Assembly (NCBI RefSeq): GCF_000337335.1
Contig: NZ_AOJN01000055.1
Span: forward strand, 38,276-102,275
From: Halorubrum distributum JCM 10118
Lineage (GTDB): Archaea; Halobacteriota; Halobacteria; Halobacteriales; Haloferacaceae
Direction: 5' to 3'
Length of the DNA: 64,000 nt
Each line of letters opens with the position of its first letter. The stretch's first letter is position 1. Below are positions 45,944 to 54,331 of the stretch, one piece after another. The position numbers and the translations under genes were made by a program. Below the pieces are notes generated by a model. The model did not search any database, was not told where the DNA came from, and saw only the letters and a list, made by a program, of their open reading frames with translations.

Positions 45944-47191
45944 TTAACTCACGTGGTGGTCGATACCCGCGAGCGCGGCGTCGAGCGGGTCGGAAACGTC
46001 AGATACGGCCTCTCGGACCGACTCGATCGCGGCGGGCGTCCCGATCAGGAGTCCGCGGCGGTCTCCGCCGGGTTCCTCCCCTCCGGTGCCGCCGTCGGTC
46101 GCCGACGGGGGCGACGGCGACGCAGCGCGGTTCGGATCGCCCAGCGCGAACGCGGCGCCGCTCGCGTCGCCGCCGACCGTCGCGGCGCGCAGGGCGCCGA
46201 CCGCCGCGTCGCCGAGGCCGGAGAGCTCGTAGGTGCGGACGACCGCGTTGCCGGCCGCGTCGCGGTCGCCCTGCGTCGCTTCCGCCGCGCCGATCCGGTC
46301 GAGGTGCCGTTCGGCCTCGCGGACCGTCGTCACGTCGAGCTCCTCGACGGCGACGGCGCCCGAGTCGCCGCCGGAGTGGCGGTCGCGGGCGAACTCGGCG
46401 CCGACGAGCGCGGCGTCGCGCGTCTCCGCCACGTCGTGGGTGCGGATCACGTGGGCGCCGCGCTCGACCGCCATCGACGTGGCGGCGAGCGAGACCGGGA
46501 GCGCCTCTTCGGTGCTGCGGCCGGCGATGGTCTTGAGGAAGCTCTTGCGGTTGATCGAGACGAGCAGGGGGCGGCCGTAGCCGCGGAACTCGCGCAGGCG
46601 GTGGAACGTCTCCCGGTCGTCGTCGTGGGTCTTCGCCGCGGACCAGCCGCCGAACGCGGGGTCGAGGATGGTCTTGTCGGTGAAGCCGTTCATCGAGAGC
46701 GCCTCGTAGATGTCGTCCACGTCCTCGATCGCGCCCGGGCGTTTGAGGTCCGGCGGCGAGGCCATCTTCGAGACGGCGACGTCGTGCTCGCGGCAGACGC
46801 GGGGCATCTCCGGGTCCGCGAACCCGCAGATGTCGTTGACCATGTCGAAGCCGCGCGAGAGCGCCTCGTCGGCGACCTCGTGGTAGCGCGTCTCGATCGA
46901 CCAGACGGCGTCGCCCGAGGTGGATTCGAGGGTCTCGATCGCGGTGTCGAGCCGATCGAGCTCCTGTTCGGCGGAGAGCACGTCGAGGTCCTTGTTGGCC
47001 GATTCGAGGCCCACGTCGACGATGTCGGCGCCCTCGCCGATCAGTTCCTCGTCGACGTACGCGGCGGCCTCGCCGGGGTCGTCGTACACGCTGGGGTCGT
47101 ACGGCGACTCCTCGGAGACGTTGAGCACGCCCATAATCCGGGGCGGGTGGTCGTCGCCGATTCCCAGCCCCGCAGCGTCCACGTTTCGCAT
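45944..47191 (-). CDS. folP: Dihydropteroate synthase with extended C-terminus
   Basis: 415 residues. RIMGVLNVSEESPYDPSVYD, GADIVDVGLESANKDLD, and LLVSINRKSFLKTIAGRSTE are dihydropteroate synthase segments; HVIRTHDVAETRDAALVG holds the final RxHD. Joins the pterin from MptE to p-aminobenzoate. About 130 residues after the barrel (from VEELDVTTVREAERHLDRIG) form an extra domain that may be a regulatory or alternative enzyme part, with a long acidic linker rich in G, S and P. No FolC fusion is visible in this gene. Structured repeat copy 2 lies upstream, outside its 5' end. Confidence 0.88.
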   Translation of the reverse strand: MRNVDAAGLGIGDDHPPRIMGVLNVSEESPYDPSVYDDPGEAAAYVDEELIGEGADIVDVGLESANKDLDVLSAEQELDRLDTAIETLESTSGDAVWSIETRYHEVADEALSRGFDMVNDICGFADPEMPRVCREHDVAVSKMASPPDLKRPGAIEDVDDIYEALSMNGFTDKTILDPAFGGWSAAKTHDDDRETFHRLREFRGYGRPLLVSINRKSFLKTIAGRSTEEALPVSLAATSMAVERGAHVIRTHDVAETRDAALVGAEFARDRHSGGDSGAVAVEELDVTTVREAERHLDRIGAAEATQGDRDAAGNAVVRTYELSGLGDAAVGALRAATVGGDASGAAFALGDPNRAASPSPPSATDGGTGGEEPGGDRRGLLIGTPAAIESVREAVSDVSDPLDAALAGIDHHVS

Positions 47192-47267
47192 ACGATTACC
47201 ACGGGCGCGAGCGACATAAACGGGGCGAGTACCCGACGCGCTCGCCGGGGAACGAGTCGCATATCTA

Positions 47268-47545
47268 TTTATAAATGAACGCGGCGGTGGCGCGTGCCGA
47301 CGAGCGCCCGACAGGGCGCGAGTCGCACGCGCGAGGGAGTCGGGCGCTCCGAGGGCGACCGAAGGGAGCCCGAAGGACGCGCCCGACGAGGCTGGGGAGG
47401 TGTGAGGTGCGGTTACTGTGCGGTCGGGCGGGACTCAAAGGGGCAGTCACCGGCGGCGAAGCCGCCGGTTGCCCGTGGCGCGTAGCGCCTCGCGGCTGGG
47501 GCTTTGGCGGTGTTCGCCGTCGATCCGTCACCAACCGTTTATAAA
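47268..47545 (+). repeat. Structured dispersed element, copy 2 (candidate RNA or hairpin mobile element)
   Basis: Bounded by TTTATAAAT (47268-47276) and TTTATAAAC (47538-47546). Invariant blocks: GGTGGCGCG (47286-47294), GAGGCTGGGGAGG (47388-47400), GGGACTCAAAGGGGCAG (47430-47446), GGCTGGGGCTTTGGCGGTGT (from 47494). Hairpin 1 is GCGCCC/GGGCGC with a GACA loop (47304-47319); hairpin 2 a 9-bp stem 47339-47347 with 47379-47387. The long third hairpin of the other copies is replaced by two short ones (9 bp at 47449-47469; GGCGC/GCGCC at 47477-47489). It lies between the 5' side of folP and the 3' end of the DUF192 gene. Confidence 0.75.
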
Positions 47546-47571
47546 CAGGCGGACAGCCACCTGAGCTCTAT

Positions 47572-48096
47572 TTATAAATCGAACCGGAGCGAGTCGCCGA
47601 CTTCGACGCCGTGGCGGTCGGTCCACTCGTAGGGGACCTCGAGCACGTACTGGCCGGATCCGTCATACTGTTGCTCCTCGCCGTCCTCGTTCGGTCCCGG
47701 TTCGGGCGCGTTGTGGATCCGGACGATCTCCCGGTCGCCGTCGACGAAGACGATGTCGATGCCGAAGCTCATCCGACGCATCACGTACGTCAGGCTCCCT
47801 CGGGGGGCGTCGTAGACGAACAGCATCCCGCCGTCCTCGGGCAGCGCCTCGGCGTCGCTGAGCCCGAGGAGACGCTCGTCGCCGTCCTCCGCGATCGCCG
47901 CGGTCACCGAGCCCCGCTCCTCGCCCTCGGGACTCTCGACGGTCACGGTCGTCGTCTCGTAGTCGGCGTACGTCCCAGACGGCCACTCGATGTCGGCGCC
48001 GCCGGTCCCGTCGCCCGTGTCGCCGCCCCCGAGACAGCCCGCCGCGGCACCCGCGGTCGCGACGGCAGCCAGTCCGAGCAGCCGACGGCGTCTCAT
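47572..48096 (-). CDS. DUF192 lipoprotein
   Basis: 174 residues. MRRRRLLGLAAVATAGAAAG, then C, is a Tat-style lipoprotein signal. The rest is the DUF192 fold (DERLLGLSDAEALPEDGGML; YVMRRMSFGIDIVFVDGDRE), a small beta-barrel of unknown function anchored outside the cell. Its TAA stop falls inside a TTTATAAA at 47571-47578 that lies just after repeat copy 2. Confidence 0.85.
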   Translation of the reverse strand: MRRRRLLGLAAVATAGAAAGCLGGGDTGDGTGGADIEWPSGTYADYETTTVTVESPEGEERGSVTAAIAEDGDERLLGLSDAEALPEDGGMLFVYDAPRGSLTYVMRRMSFGIDIVFVDGDREIVRIHNAPEPGPNEDGEEQQYDGSGQYVLEVPYEWTDRHGVEVGDSLRFDL

Positions 48097-48209
48097 GCTC
48101 GCACCGAGGCGGTTCGTGGATTTAAAAGACCGGCTCCTCGCGTGACGTCGCGGCCGTCCTCGTGCCGGGAAGGACGCGCTTTTATCGCCGCCGGAGCGTA
48201 GCCTACGAC

Positions 48210-48800
48210 ATGGCGAAAGTGAGCATCGGCCTCCGCGGATGGCGCTTCGAGGAGGACGAGATATTCACCGACGACGAGGAACTGAAGCCCCTCGACGAGA
48301 TTCCGGAGGATCCCCGGGAGCGACTCGTGCGGCTCGTCAGCCTCGTCGAGGAGCCCTGCGACGTCTGTTACCTCGACTACGGCGAGGAGGAGATCAACCG
48401 CTGTAACCAGGCGGAGATCGTGTACGGCGAGCCGGAGGGCGAGGTGCTCCTCTGTCCCGAACACGAGCCGGATCTGCTCTACTGGTTCCGCGAGGAAGGC
48501 GGCAGCGAGTACAAGGGGTCGGTCGAGTTCGCCGACCGCTTCCACGAGTGGGTCGCCGCCGGCAACGAGGCCCCCGAGGGGTACGCCGCCGTCGAGCACG
48601 TCGAGGAGGACCCGGCCGGGCTCCCGGACCTCCCCGACCAGCAGGAGGTCCAAGAGCGGCTCGAAGCCGACTTCGAGGGCGAGCGGATCGACATCCTCGA
48701 ACTCGCCGGCCAGGAGGAGCGCGACGGCGAGGAGATCACCGAAGCGGAGCTCGCGGACTCCGACCTCGACCTCTCGGCCGACTACCCGTCGGACCGATGA
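48210..48800 (+). CDS. Conserved acidic haloarchaeal protein with cysteine motif
   Basis: 196 residues, very acidic. EEPCDVCYLDYGEEEINRC and the following ...LLCPEHEPDLLYWF hold four cysteines and a histidine, a likely zinc knuckle. It begins MAKVSIGLRGWRFEEDEIF. It ends with an ATGA overlap into the SpoU-type methyltransferase gene, so it probably works with it, perhaps in RNA modification (inference from operon). No family name assigned. Confidence 0.68.
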   Translation: MAKVSIGLRGWRFEEDEIFTDDEELKPLDEIPEDPRERLVRLVSLVEEPCDVCYLDYGEEEINRCNQAEIVYGEPEGEVLLCPEHEPDLLYWFREEGGSEYKGSVEFADRFHEWVAAGNEAPEGYAAVEHVEEDPAGLPDLPDQQEVQERLEADFEGERIDILELAGQEERDGEEITEAELADSDLDLSADYPSDR

Positions 48801-49642
48801 ACGGCGGCGAAGCGGACGGCACGGCGGAGACCGACGCGGCCGAGGGTCGGACCGAGGACGCCGCGAGCGGGCGGCAAAAGCCCGTGGTCGTCGTCGTCGA
48901 GCCCGAGACGCCGGGCAACGTCGGCACCATCGCGCGAGCGATGAAGAACTTTGGGCTCTCCGACCTCAAGCTCGTGGATCCCCCCGAACTGGAGGAGGAC
49001 GGCGAGGCGTACGGCTTCGCCGGTCACGCGCGCGAAGACGTGCTCCCGAACGCCGAGGAGGTCACCTTCGACGAGGTCGTCGCGAACTACCACACGGTCG
49101 GCACCACCGCGATCACCGGCGAGGACGACCGCAGCCACGAGCGCTTTCCGTTCAAGACGCCCGCCGAACTCCGCGAGTCGCTGAAGACGGTGGACGCGCC
49201 CACCGCCATCGTCTTCGGCCGTGAGGGACGCGGGCTCAACAACGAGGAGCTCTCGCGGCTCGACGAGGTGTGTTCGATCCCGGCCGACGACGACTACCCC
49301 GTCCTGAACCTCGGGCAGGCCGCGACCGTGCTCCTCTACGAGCTCCGCGACCTCACCGTCGACGAGACGCAGCTGCCCGACACCGAGGTGACTCGCGCCC
49401 CGGAGGCCGACGTCGAACGCTTCCACGAGTTCTTCGACGAGTTCCTCGCGGCGACGGGCCAGCGCGACCACGTCCGCGAGAAGAACGCGCTGCTGATGCG
49501 TCGGCTGCTCGGCCGCGCGCACCCGACGGAACGCGAGGTCCACTCGCTGCTCGGCACCTTCCGGAAGGCGAACGCGAAGCTGGAGCACGCCGACCACCTC
49601 GCGGCGAAGTACGACGAGCCGCCGTATCCGACGGAGCAGTAA
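48797..49642 (+). CDS. trmJ: SpoU/TrmJ-type RNA 2'-O-methyltransferase
   Basis: 281 residues. VVVVVEPETPGNVGTIARAM is motif I of the SPOUT fold, FGREGRGLNNEELSRLDEVC motif II and NLGQAATVLLYELRDLTVDE motif III, forming the trefoil-knot SAM site. TrmJ methylates the ribose at position 32 of tRNA; the C-terminal 70 residues (RDHVREKNALLMRRLLGRAH) match its extension. The N-terminal 30 residues are an acidic tail. Coupled by ATGA to the preceding gene. Confidence 0.9.
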   Translation: MNGGEADGTAETDAAEGRTEDAASGRQKPVVVVVEPETPGNVGTIARAMKNFGLSDLKLVDPPELEEDGEAYGFAGHAREDVLPNAEEVTFDEVVANYHTVGTTAITGEDDRSHERFPFKTPAELRESLKTVDAPTAIVFGREGRGLNNEELSRLDEVCSIPADDDYPVLNLGQAATVLLYELRDLTVDETQLPDTEVTRAPEADVERFHEFFDEFLAATGQRDHVREKNALLMRRLLGRAHPTEREVHSLLGTFRKANAKLEHADHLAAKYDEPPYPTEQ

Positions 49643-49644
49643 CC

Positions 49645-50334
49645 GTGCGCGGCCCCGCCCTCGACGAGGATCTGCTGGCCGGCGTGCGCGACGTGTCGCC
49701 GCTACTGCTCGGCGTCGCGCCGTTCGCGCTCGTCGCCGGTATCGCGACGGTCGACGCCGGGCTCGGGCTGGCCGAGGCGGTCGGGATGTCAGTGATCGTG
49801 TTCGCGGGCGCCTCCCAGCTCGCCGCGCTGGAACTGCTCGGCGAGAACGCGCCGCTCGCGGTCGTCGTCGGCACGGCCGTCGTGATCAACCTCCGAATGC
49901 TGATGTACTCGGCCTCCATCGCGCCGCACTTCGCGGAGTACGGGCGCAGACTCCGCGCGGGGCTCGCGTACCTGCTCACCGACCAGGCGTACGCGCTCTC
50001 CGTCGCCGAGTTCGACGAGAACCCGGACCGCAGCCGGTGGCGCTACTACCTCGGCGCGGCCGCGTCGCTGTGGATCGTCTGGCAGGTCGGGACGGTCGCG
50101 GGCGTCGTTCTCGGCGCCGGCGTCCCCGACGCGTGGGGGCTCACCTTCGCGGTGCCGCTCGTGTTCCTCGCGCTCCTCGTCCCCGCGATGAAGGACCGGC
50201 CCACCACCGTCGCGGGCGGCGCGGGCGGCGCGGTCGCCGTCGTCGCCGCCGTGCTCCCGCTCAACCTCGGACTGCTCGTCGGCGCGCTGTGCGGGATCGC
50301 GGCCGGCCTGGTGACGGAGGTGACGGCGTCGTGA
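49645..50334 (+). CDS. azlC: AzlC-family branched-chain amino acid exporter subunit
   Basis: 229 residues with six or more TM segments. VSPLLLGVAPFALVAGIATV, VIVFAGASQLAALELLGENA and VVINLRMLMYSASIAPHFAE are the AzlC signature. Together with the small AzlD it exports branched-chain amino acids. The start is GTG at 49645, only three bases after the trmJ stop. Its end overlaps a 17-bp direct repeat shared with the azlD start. Confidence 0.9.
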   Translation: MRGPALDEDLLAGVRDVSPLLLGVAPFALVAGIATVDAGLGLAEAVGMSVIVFAGASQLAALELLGENAPLAVVVGTAVVINLRMLMYSASIAPHFAEYGRRLRAGLAYLLTDQAYALSVAEFDENPDRSRWRYYLGAAASLWIVWQVGTVAGVVLGAGVPDAWGLTFAVPLVFLALLVPAMKDRPTTVAGGAGGAVAVVAAVLPLNLGLLVGALCGIAAGLVTEVTAS

Positions 50335-50387
50335 CGGACGGCCCGCCCCCGGCGGCCGTCCCCGACGCGGGGGTGACGGCGTCGTGA
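50331..50387 (+). other. 18-codon ORF created by a short duplication at the azlC/azlD junction
   Basis: GGTGACGGCGTCGTGAC occurs at 50319-50335 and again at 50372-50388. The first copy gives GTGA at the azlC stop, opening a frame VTDGPPPAAVPDAGVTAS that ends at the GTGA where azlD really starts. It looks like a tandem duplication of the original GTGA junction; the little ORF may act as a coupling bridge. Confidence 0.45.
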
Positions 50388-50740
50388 CCGACGCGCTCGC
50401 CGCGCTGGTCGCCTCGCCGCGCGCCTGGGTCGCCATCGTCGTCATCGGCGTCCTCACCTACGGGATCCGGCTCTCCTTCATCCACCTGTTCGGCCGGATC
50501 GACGGGGTCCCGACGCGCCTCCAGCGGCCACTTCGGTACGTCCCGCCGGCCGTCCTCGCGGCGCTCGTCCTCCCCGATCTGGTGACGCTCGGGCCGTCCG
50601 TCACCGCGACCCTCCTCGACGAGCGGCTGATCGCGGGCGCCGTCGCCGGCGCGGTCGCGTGGCGGACGGAGAACGTGTTCGCGACCATCGCGACCGGAAT
50701 GGTCACGCTGTGGCTGTTCCGGTTCGTCGTGTTCGCCTGA
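50384..50740 (+). CDS. azlD: AzlD-family branched-chain amino acid exporter subunit
   Basis: 118 residues with about four TM segments. VVIGVLTYGIRLSFIHLFGR and PLRYVPPAVLAALVLPDLV are AzlD signature segments; the small hydrophobic partner stabilises AzlC. Starts at GTG 50384, inside the repeated GTGAC junction, so translation probably depends on the upstream cistron. Confidence 0.88.
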   Translation: MTDALAALVASPRAWVAIVVIGVLTYGIRLSFIHLFGRIDGVPTRLQRPLRYVPPAVLAALVLPDLVTLGPSVTATLLDERLIAGAVAGAVAWRTENVFATIATGMVTLWLFRFVVFA

Positions 50741-50774
50741 GCGGAGCGAGGTGCGCGGCGCTCGGGGCGTCCAG

Positions 50775-51143
50775 TCAGTCGAACCGGTCCGGCCGTCGCC
50801 TCGCCAGCGCGAAGGCGACGACGCCGACGAGGAGGGCCACGGCGAGCGCGCGCTCGACGCTCACGACCCCGCGGACCGACGAGATCGCGTACGAGGCGGC
50901 CGCGAGGGCGACGACGGCGTAGCCGGCCGCGGCGACGCCGAGCAGCGCGGGGCGAGCGCCCGGATTCTTCCAGAGGCGGAGCCACGTCGCCGCCGCGGAC
51001 GCGGCGCCGACGAGGATCCCGACCGGGAGCCCGACGAGCGCGGAGAACTCGATCGAGGCCGCGAGCAGTCCCGTGACGCCGGCGGCCGCGAGGAGGAACG
51101 CGGTCACGCCGACGCCGAGGGTCGCGACGAGTCGCCAGTTCAT
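50775..51143 (-). CDS. Four-TM haloarchaeal membrane protein
   Basis: 122 residues with about four TM helices (MNWRLVATLGVGVTAFLLAA; FSALVGLPVGILVGAASAAA; ALLGVAAAGYAVVALAAASY; ALAVALLVGVVAFALARRRP). No motif or recognised function. It is the last of three minus-strand genes following the tungsten oxidoreductase region, convergent with azlD. Confidence 0.65.
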   Translation of the reverse strand: MNWRLVATLGVGVTAFLLAAAGVTGLLAASIEFSALVGLPVGILVGAASAAATWLRLWKNPGARPALLGVAAAGYAVVALAAASYAISSVRGVVSVERALAVALLVGVVAFALARRRPDRFD

Positions 51144-51198
51144 ACTCCCGAGTCGCTGCGAGGGGGCTTAAACGGATCCGGCGGCCGGAGCGGCTTCG

Positions 51199-51531
51199 TC
51201 AGCGCTCCCGTTCGGTCGCGCGCTCCGCGGGAGCCTCGCGCGAGTCTGAAGCGTCGCGGTCGGCGGGGCGGTCGAACCGGGAGCGGTCCTCGGCCTCGCG
51301 CTCGCGGGCGGCGGCGATCCGCTGGGCACCGTCGGCCAGCGAGTCGAGCGCCGCGAGCAGGCGGTACGAGAGGTACGGACCGACCGAGAGCACGAGGACG
51401 ACCCAGACGCCGAACAGGATCTGACCGACGATCACGAGGGAGTAGACGAACACGAACAGGCTCAGGGCCGCGAGAACGGCGCCGACCGGCGTGCGGAGGG
51501 CTTCGGAGGGCGAAAGCGGGTCGTGCGACAT
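51199..51531 (-). CDS. Small membrane protein with charged coiled C-terminus
   Basis: 110 residues: two TM helices (VGAVLAALSLFVFVYSLVIV; LFGVWVVLVLSVGPYLSYRL) followed by a 45-residue charged segment (QRIAAAREREAEDRSRFDRP) likely to be helical or disordered. ATG at 51531 begins the hydrophilic N-terminus. It resembles small haloarchaeal membrane proteins of unknown function. 62 bp downstream of the tungsten oxidoreductase gene on the same strand. Confidence 0.62.
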   Translation of the reverse strand: MSHDPLSPSEALRTPVGAVLAALSLFVFVYSLVIVGQILFGVWVVLVLSVGPYLSYRLLAALDSLADGAQRIAAAREREAEDRSRFDRPADRDASDSREAPAERATERER

Positions 51532-51593
51532 GGCCGGTGCTTCCGACGCGAGACACTTAAAAATAAACGGAGAGCCGTCGGCCGGAGAGGCCC

Positions 51594-53540
51594 TCAGTCG
51601 TCGGCCGGAGCCGCGGAGTCGCCGGCGGAGACGCCGGTGCCGGGCCCGATGTCGATGCCGAGCGCCTCGAGCTTCTCGTCGGGGACGACGCCGTCGACCC
51701 AGTCGCGGGTCTCGTAGTACTCGGCCTTCAGCTGGTCGAGTTCGACGAGCTCGCCCTCGCTGGCGCCCGTGCCGGGGATGGCGTCCGGGTGCCCCTCGAT
51801 GAACCGGTTCGGCAGCGTGTCGTCCGCGCCGTCGAAGCCGGCGAGGTTGTTGAAGTAGCGCTCGAGGTTGTACACGCGCTCGCCGGCCTCGAACAGCTCG
51901 TCCTCCGAGAGGTCGCGACCGGTCATGCCGTTGTACTGGAGCACGTACTCCTCGATCCCCTCCGCGAACGCGCTGAACTTGCAGATGTCGAACGAGTCCG
52001 ACACCGCGTGTAGGTCCTGGAAGGTGGCGGTGAGCTCGCCTTTGCCCTCCCACTCGTACGGGTCGACCTTCTCCGGGATGCCGAGGATCTCGGCGGCCGG
52101 CGTGTACCCGCGCAGGTGGCAGGCGCCGCGGTTGGAGGTCGCGTACGCGATCCCCATGCCCTTCATACAGCGCGGGTCGTAGGCGGCCATCGTCTGGCCC
52201 TTCACCGAGAGCTTGTTGCCGTGCGCGTCCTTCGCGTCGGCGACGCGCTCGGGGCCCTCCGCGAGGAGGTCGCCGAGGTCGCTGGAGCGGTGGCCGATCT
52301 CCTCGATGAGGTCGATCATCGTCTCGGAGTCGCCCCAGTCGAGGTGGCCGACGCCCTCGAGTTTGCCCTCCTCGCTCATCTCCATCGCCATCGCCATCAT
52401 GTTGCCGGCCTCGATGGTGTCGATGCCGAGGTCGTTACACCGGTCGAGCATGACCGCGATCTCGTCGCGGTCGTCGTGCCCGGAGTTCGGGCCGAGCGCC
52501 CACGCGGACTCGTACTCGTACGACTCCATGCGGACGTTCAGGTCCTCGCCCTTGTGGGTCACGTCGACCTCGACCTCCTTCTTGCACGCCACCGGACAGG
52601 AGTGACACGTCGGCTCGTCGACGAGGATGTTCTCGCGGACGTTCTCGCCGGAGACGCGCTCGGCCTGAACGTCGACGCCGTCGGTCTCGCTGTACGCCTC
52701 CGTCGAGGTGTGTTTCGCGTTCTTCGTCGGGAGGCCGTCCATCTCCTCGGTCGCGTTCATCAGGACGTTCGTCCCGTACATCGAGAGCCCGCCCTCGTTG
52801 GGCGCGGTGACGTCGGACTCGCGGATGACCTCCATCGCCTGCTGGTAGCCCTCCTGGAACGTCTCCGGGTCGGCGGGCTTGGGCATGTCGGTGCCCGATT
52901 TCACCACGACCGCCTTCACGTTCTTCGAGCCCATCACGGCGCCGGTACCGCCGCGGCCCGAGGCGCGGTCGTCCTCGTTGATGACGCAGCCGTAGCGTAC
53001 CTCGTTCTCGCCGCCCTGGCCGATCGCCATCACGGAGACGTCGCGGCCGACCTTCCCGTCGACCTCCTCGCCGAGCTGGTCGATGGTGTCGTGGACGCCC
53101 TGTCCCCAGAGGTGGGAGGCGTCGCGTACCTCGACGTCGCCGTCCTCGACGAACAGGTAAACCGGCTCGTCGCTCGCGCCGTCGAGCAGGATGCCGTCGA
53201 GCCCGGCCCACTTGAGCCGCGCGCCGGACCAGCCGCCGTGGTGCGAGTCGGTGACGGTCCCCGTCAGCGGGGACTTCGTCACCAGGGCGATCCGACCGCT
53301 CATCACGGTCTGGGTGCCCGTGAGCGGACCCGTCATGAACGCCAGTCGGTTCTCCGGTCCGAGCGGGTCCACGTCGGGACCCTTGTCGAAGACGTACTTG
53401 ACGCCGAGCCCGCGCGCGCCGATGTACTTCTCCGCGTCGTCGTCGTCGATCCCGCGGTAGCTGACCTCGCCACCGCCGAGATCGACCTGTGCCACACGGT
53501 CTCTGTAGCCGCCCATTTCAGTCATGTAATGCTCGTTCAT
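51594..53540 (-). CDS. aor: Aldehyde:ferredoxin oxidoreductase family, tungsten/molybdopterin enzyme
   Basis: 648 residues. RGLGVKYVFDKGPDVDPLGP and SGRGGTGAVMGSKNVKAVVV are AOR-family signatures; CHSCPVACKK plus CKFS supply the [4Fe-4S] cysteines, and the pterin-binding region follows (AYATSNRGACHLRGYTPAAE). Oxidises aldehydes (or another carbonyl) with ferredoxin, perhaps the 2Fe-2S protein at 18 kb. Starts at ATG 53540, though a second ATG at 53525 is possible. No cofactor-synthesis genes adjacent. Inverted repeats upstream suggest regulation. Confidence 0.9.
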   Translation of the reverse strand: MNEHYMTEMGGYRDRVAQVDLGGGEVSYRGIDDDDAEKYIGARGLGVKYVFDKGPDVDPLGPENRLAFMTGPLTGTQTVMSGRIALVTKSPLTGTVTDSHHGGWSGARLKWAGLDGILLDGASDEPVYLFVEDGDVEVRDASHLWGQGVHDTIDQLGEEVDGKVGRDVSVMAIGQGGENEVRYGCVINEDDRASGRGGTGAVMGSKNVKAVVVKSGTDMPKPADPETFQEGYQQAMEVIRESDVTAPNEGGLSMYGTNVLMNATEEMDGLPTKNAKHTSTEAYSETDGVDVQAERVSGENVRENILVDEPTCHSCPVACKKEVEVDVTHKGEDLNVRMESYEYESAWALGPNSGHDDRDEIAVMLDRCNDLGIDTIEAGNMMAMAMEMSEEGKLEGVGHLDWGDSETMIDLIEEIGHRSSDLGDLLAEGPERVADAKDAHGNKLSVKGQTMAAYDPRCMKGMGIAYATSNRGACHLRGYTPAAEILGIPEKVDPYEWEGKGELTATFQDLHAVSDSFDICKFSAFAEGIEEYVLQYNGMTGRDLSEDELFEAGERVYNLERYFNNLAGFDGADDTLPNRFIEGHPDAIPGTGASEGELVELDQLKAEYYETRDWVDGVVPDEKLEALGIDIGPGTGVSAGDSAAPADD

Positions 53541-53566
53541 TATAGAGGGACCACAGCGTGTTAGTT

Positions 53567-53596
53567 GTTCACCTCTGAACGCAACTGGTACCGGTT
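53567..53596. promoter_or_regulatory. Two inverted repeats upstream of the aor gene
   Basis: GTTCA-CCTC-TGAAC at 53567-53580 and the near-palindrome AACTGGTACCGGTT at 53583-53596 (one mismatched pair) lie 27-56 bp from the aor start at 53540, around and just upstream of where its TATA/BRE should be. They could bind a repressor or activator. Confidence 0.45.
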
Positions 53597-53803
53597 ACTA
53601 AACGGGGCGTGTCGTCGGCTCGATGTTTATAACCAGGGCGCCCGTTCGACGCGGAAATACTCGGAGACAGCGGCGGGGTGTGAACGGCTCACAGCGCCCG
53701 GCAGCGGCGTGGTGTGAACGACCGGTTTCGGTCGGTATCGCGGGTCAGCCGCCGAATCTCTCGAAGTCGCAGCCCATAATTGGCGGCGAGACGAAGCGCG
53801 ACC

Positions 53804-54277
53804 GTGACCGACCGAGACGGGCGGCCGCGGGCGCCCGGGCGCGGTCCGGGGCCGACCGGCCGCGACCGCACGAGGGCCCTCGGGTTCGCGGTTGTCGTGT
53901 TCGTCGGATCGATGGTGCCGGTTCCGTCGTCGTCCGGCGGGGGCAGCGACGCGCTTGGCGGCGCGCTCGGCGCTCTCCTCGACGCCCTCCCCGCCGGGAT
54001 CGGTCTCACCGATCCGTTTCACCTCGTCGGCTACGCCGTGCTCGCCGCCCTGCTCGTTCCGGTGACTCGGGAGTTCCGATTTGGCCCGCTCCTCGCGGCG
54101 GCCGTCGCGGTCGCGTTCGGGTTCGGGATCGAACTCGTCCAAGCCCCGATCCCGTGGCGCTCGTTCGCGTGGGGCGACGCCGCCGTCAACGCGGGCGGCG
54201 CGGTGATCGGAGCGGCGGTCGCGGTCGTTCGCGGCCGCGGGCCGGCGTCGGCGAGCGATCGCGAGGTCGAGCGTTGA
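53804..54277 (+). CDS. VanZ-like membrane protein
   Basis: 157 residues, about four TM segments. LTDPFHLVGYAVLAALLVPV and GIELVQAPIPWRSFAWGDAA, then VNAGGAVIGA, carry the conserved H..Y, E...IP.R.F...D...N pattern of the VanZ family. Function unknown outside teicoplanin resistance; not expected to confer resistance here. GTG at 53804; TTG at 53780 is an alternative. A TTTATAA box at 53626-53632 would give a leader of about 150 nt that contains direct repeats (53669-53720). Confidence 0.72.
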   Translation: MTDRDGRPRAPGRGPGPTGRDRTRALGFAVVVFVGSMVPVPSSSGGGSDALGGALGALLDALPAGIGLTDPFHLVGYAVLAALLVPVTREFRFGPLLAAAVAVAFGFGIELVQAPIPWRSFAWGDAAVNAGGAVIGAAVAVVRGRGPASASDREVER

Positions 54278-54331
54278 CCCCTCCGGCGTCGGCGAGCCGG
54301 GAGTGTCGCCGAACCGGGCGCGTCGCCGGCG

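Noticed and set aside
45850..46536. A 228-codon plus-strand frame over the mptE/folP gap and folP
   Set aside because: It lies antisense to folP for most of its length and has arginine-rich composition without motifs.
47275..47544. Open frames inside the structured elements (for example 47275-47544 + and 20272-20553 +) with similar ends
   Set aside because: Only the C-terminal end is shared (WGF.GV.RRS), as expected from the invariant DNA block. The rest differs, and indels between copies follow the stems and not codon triplets.
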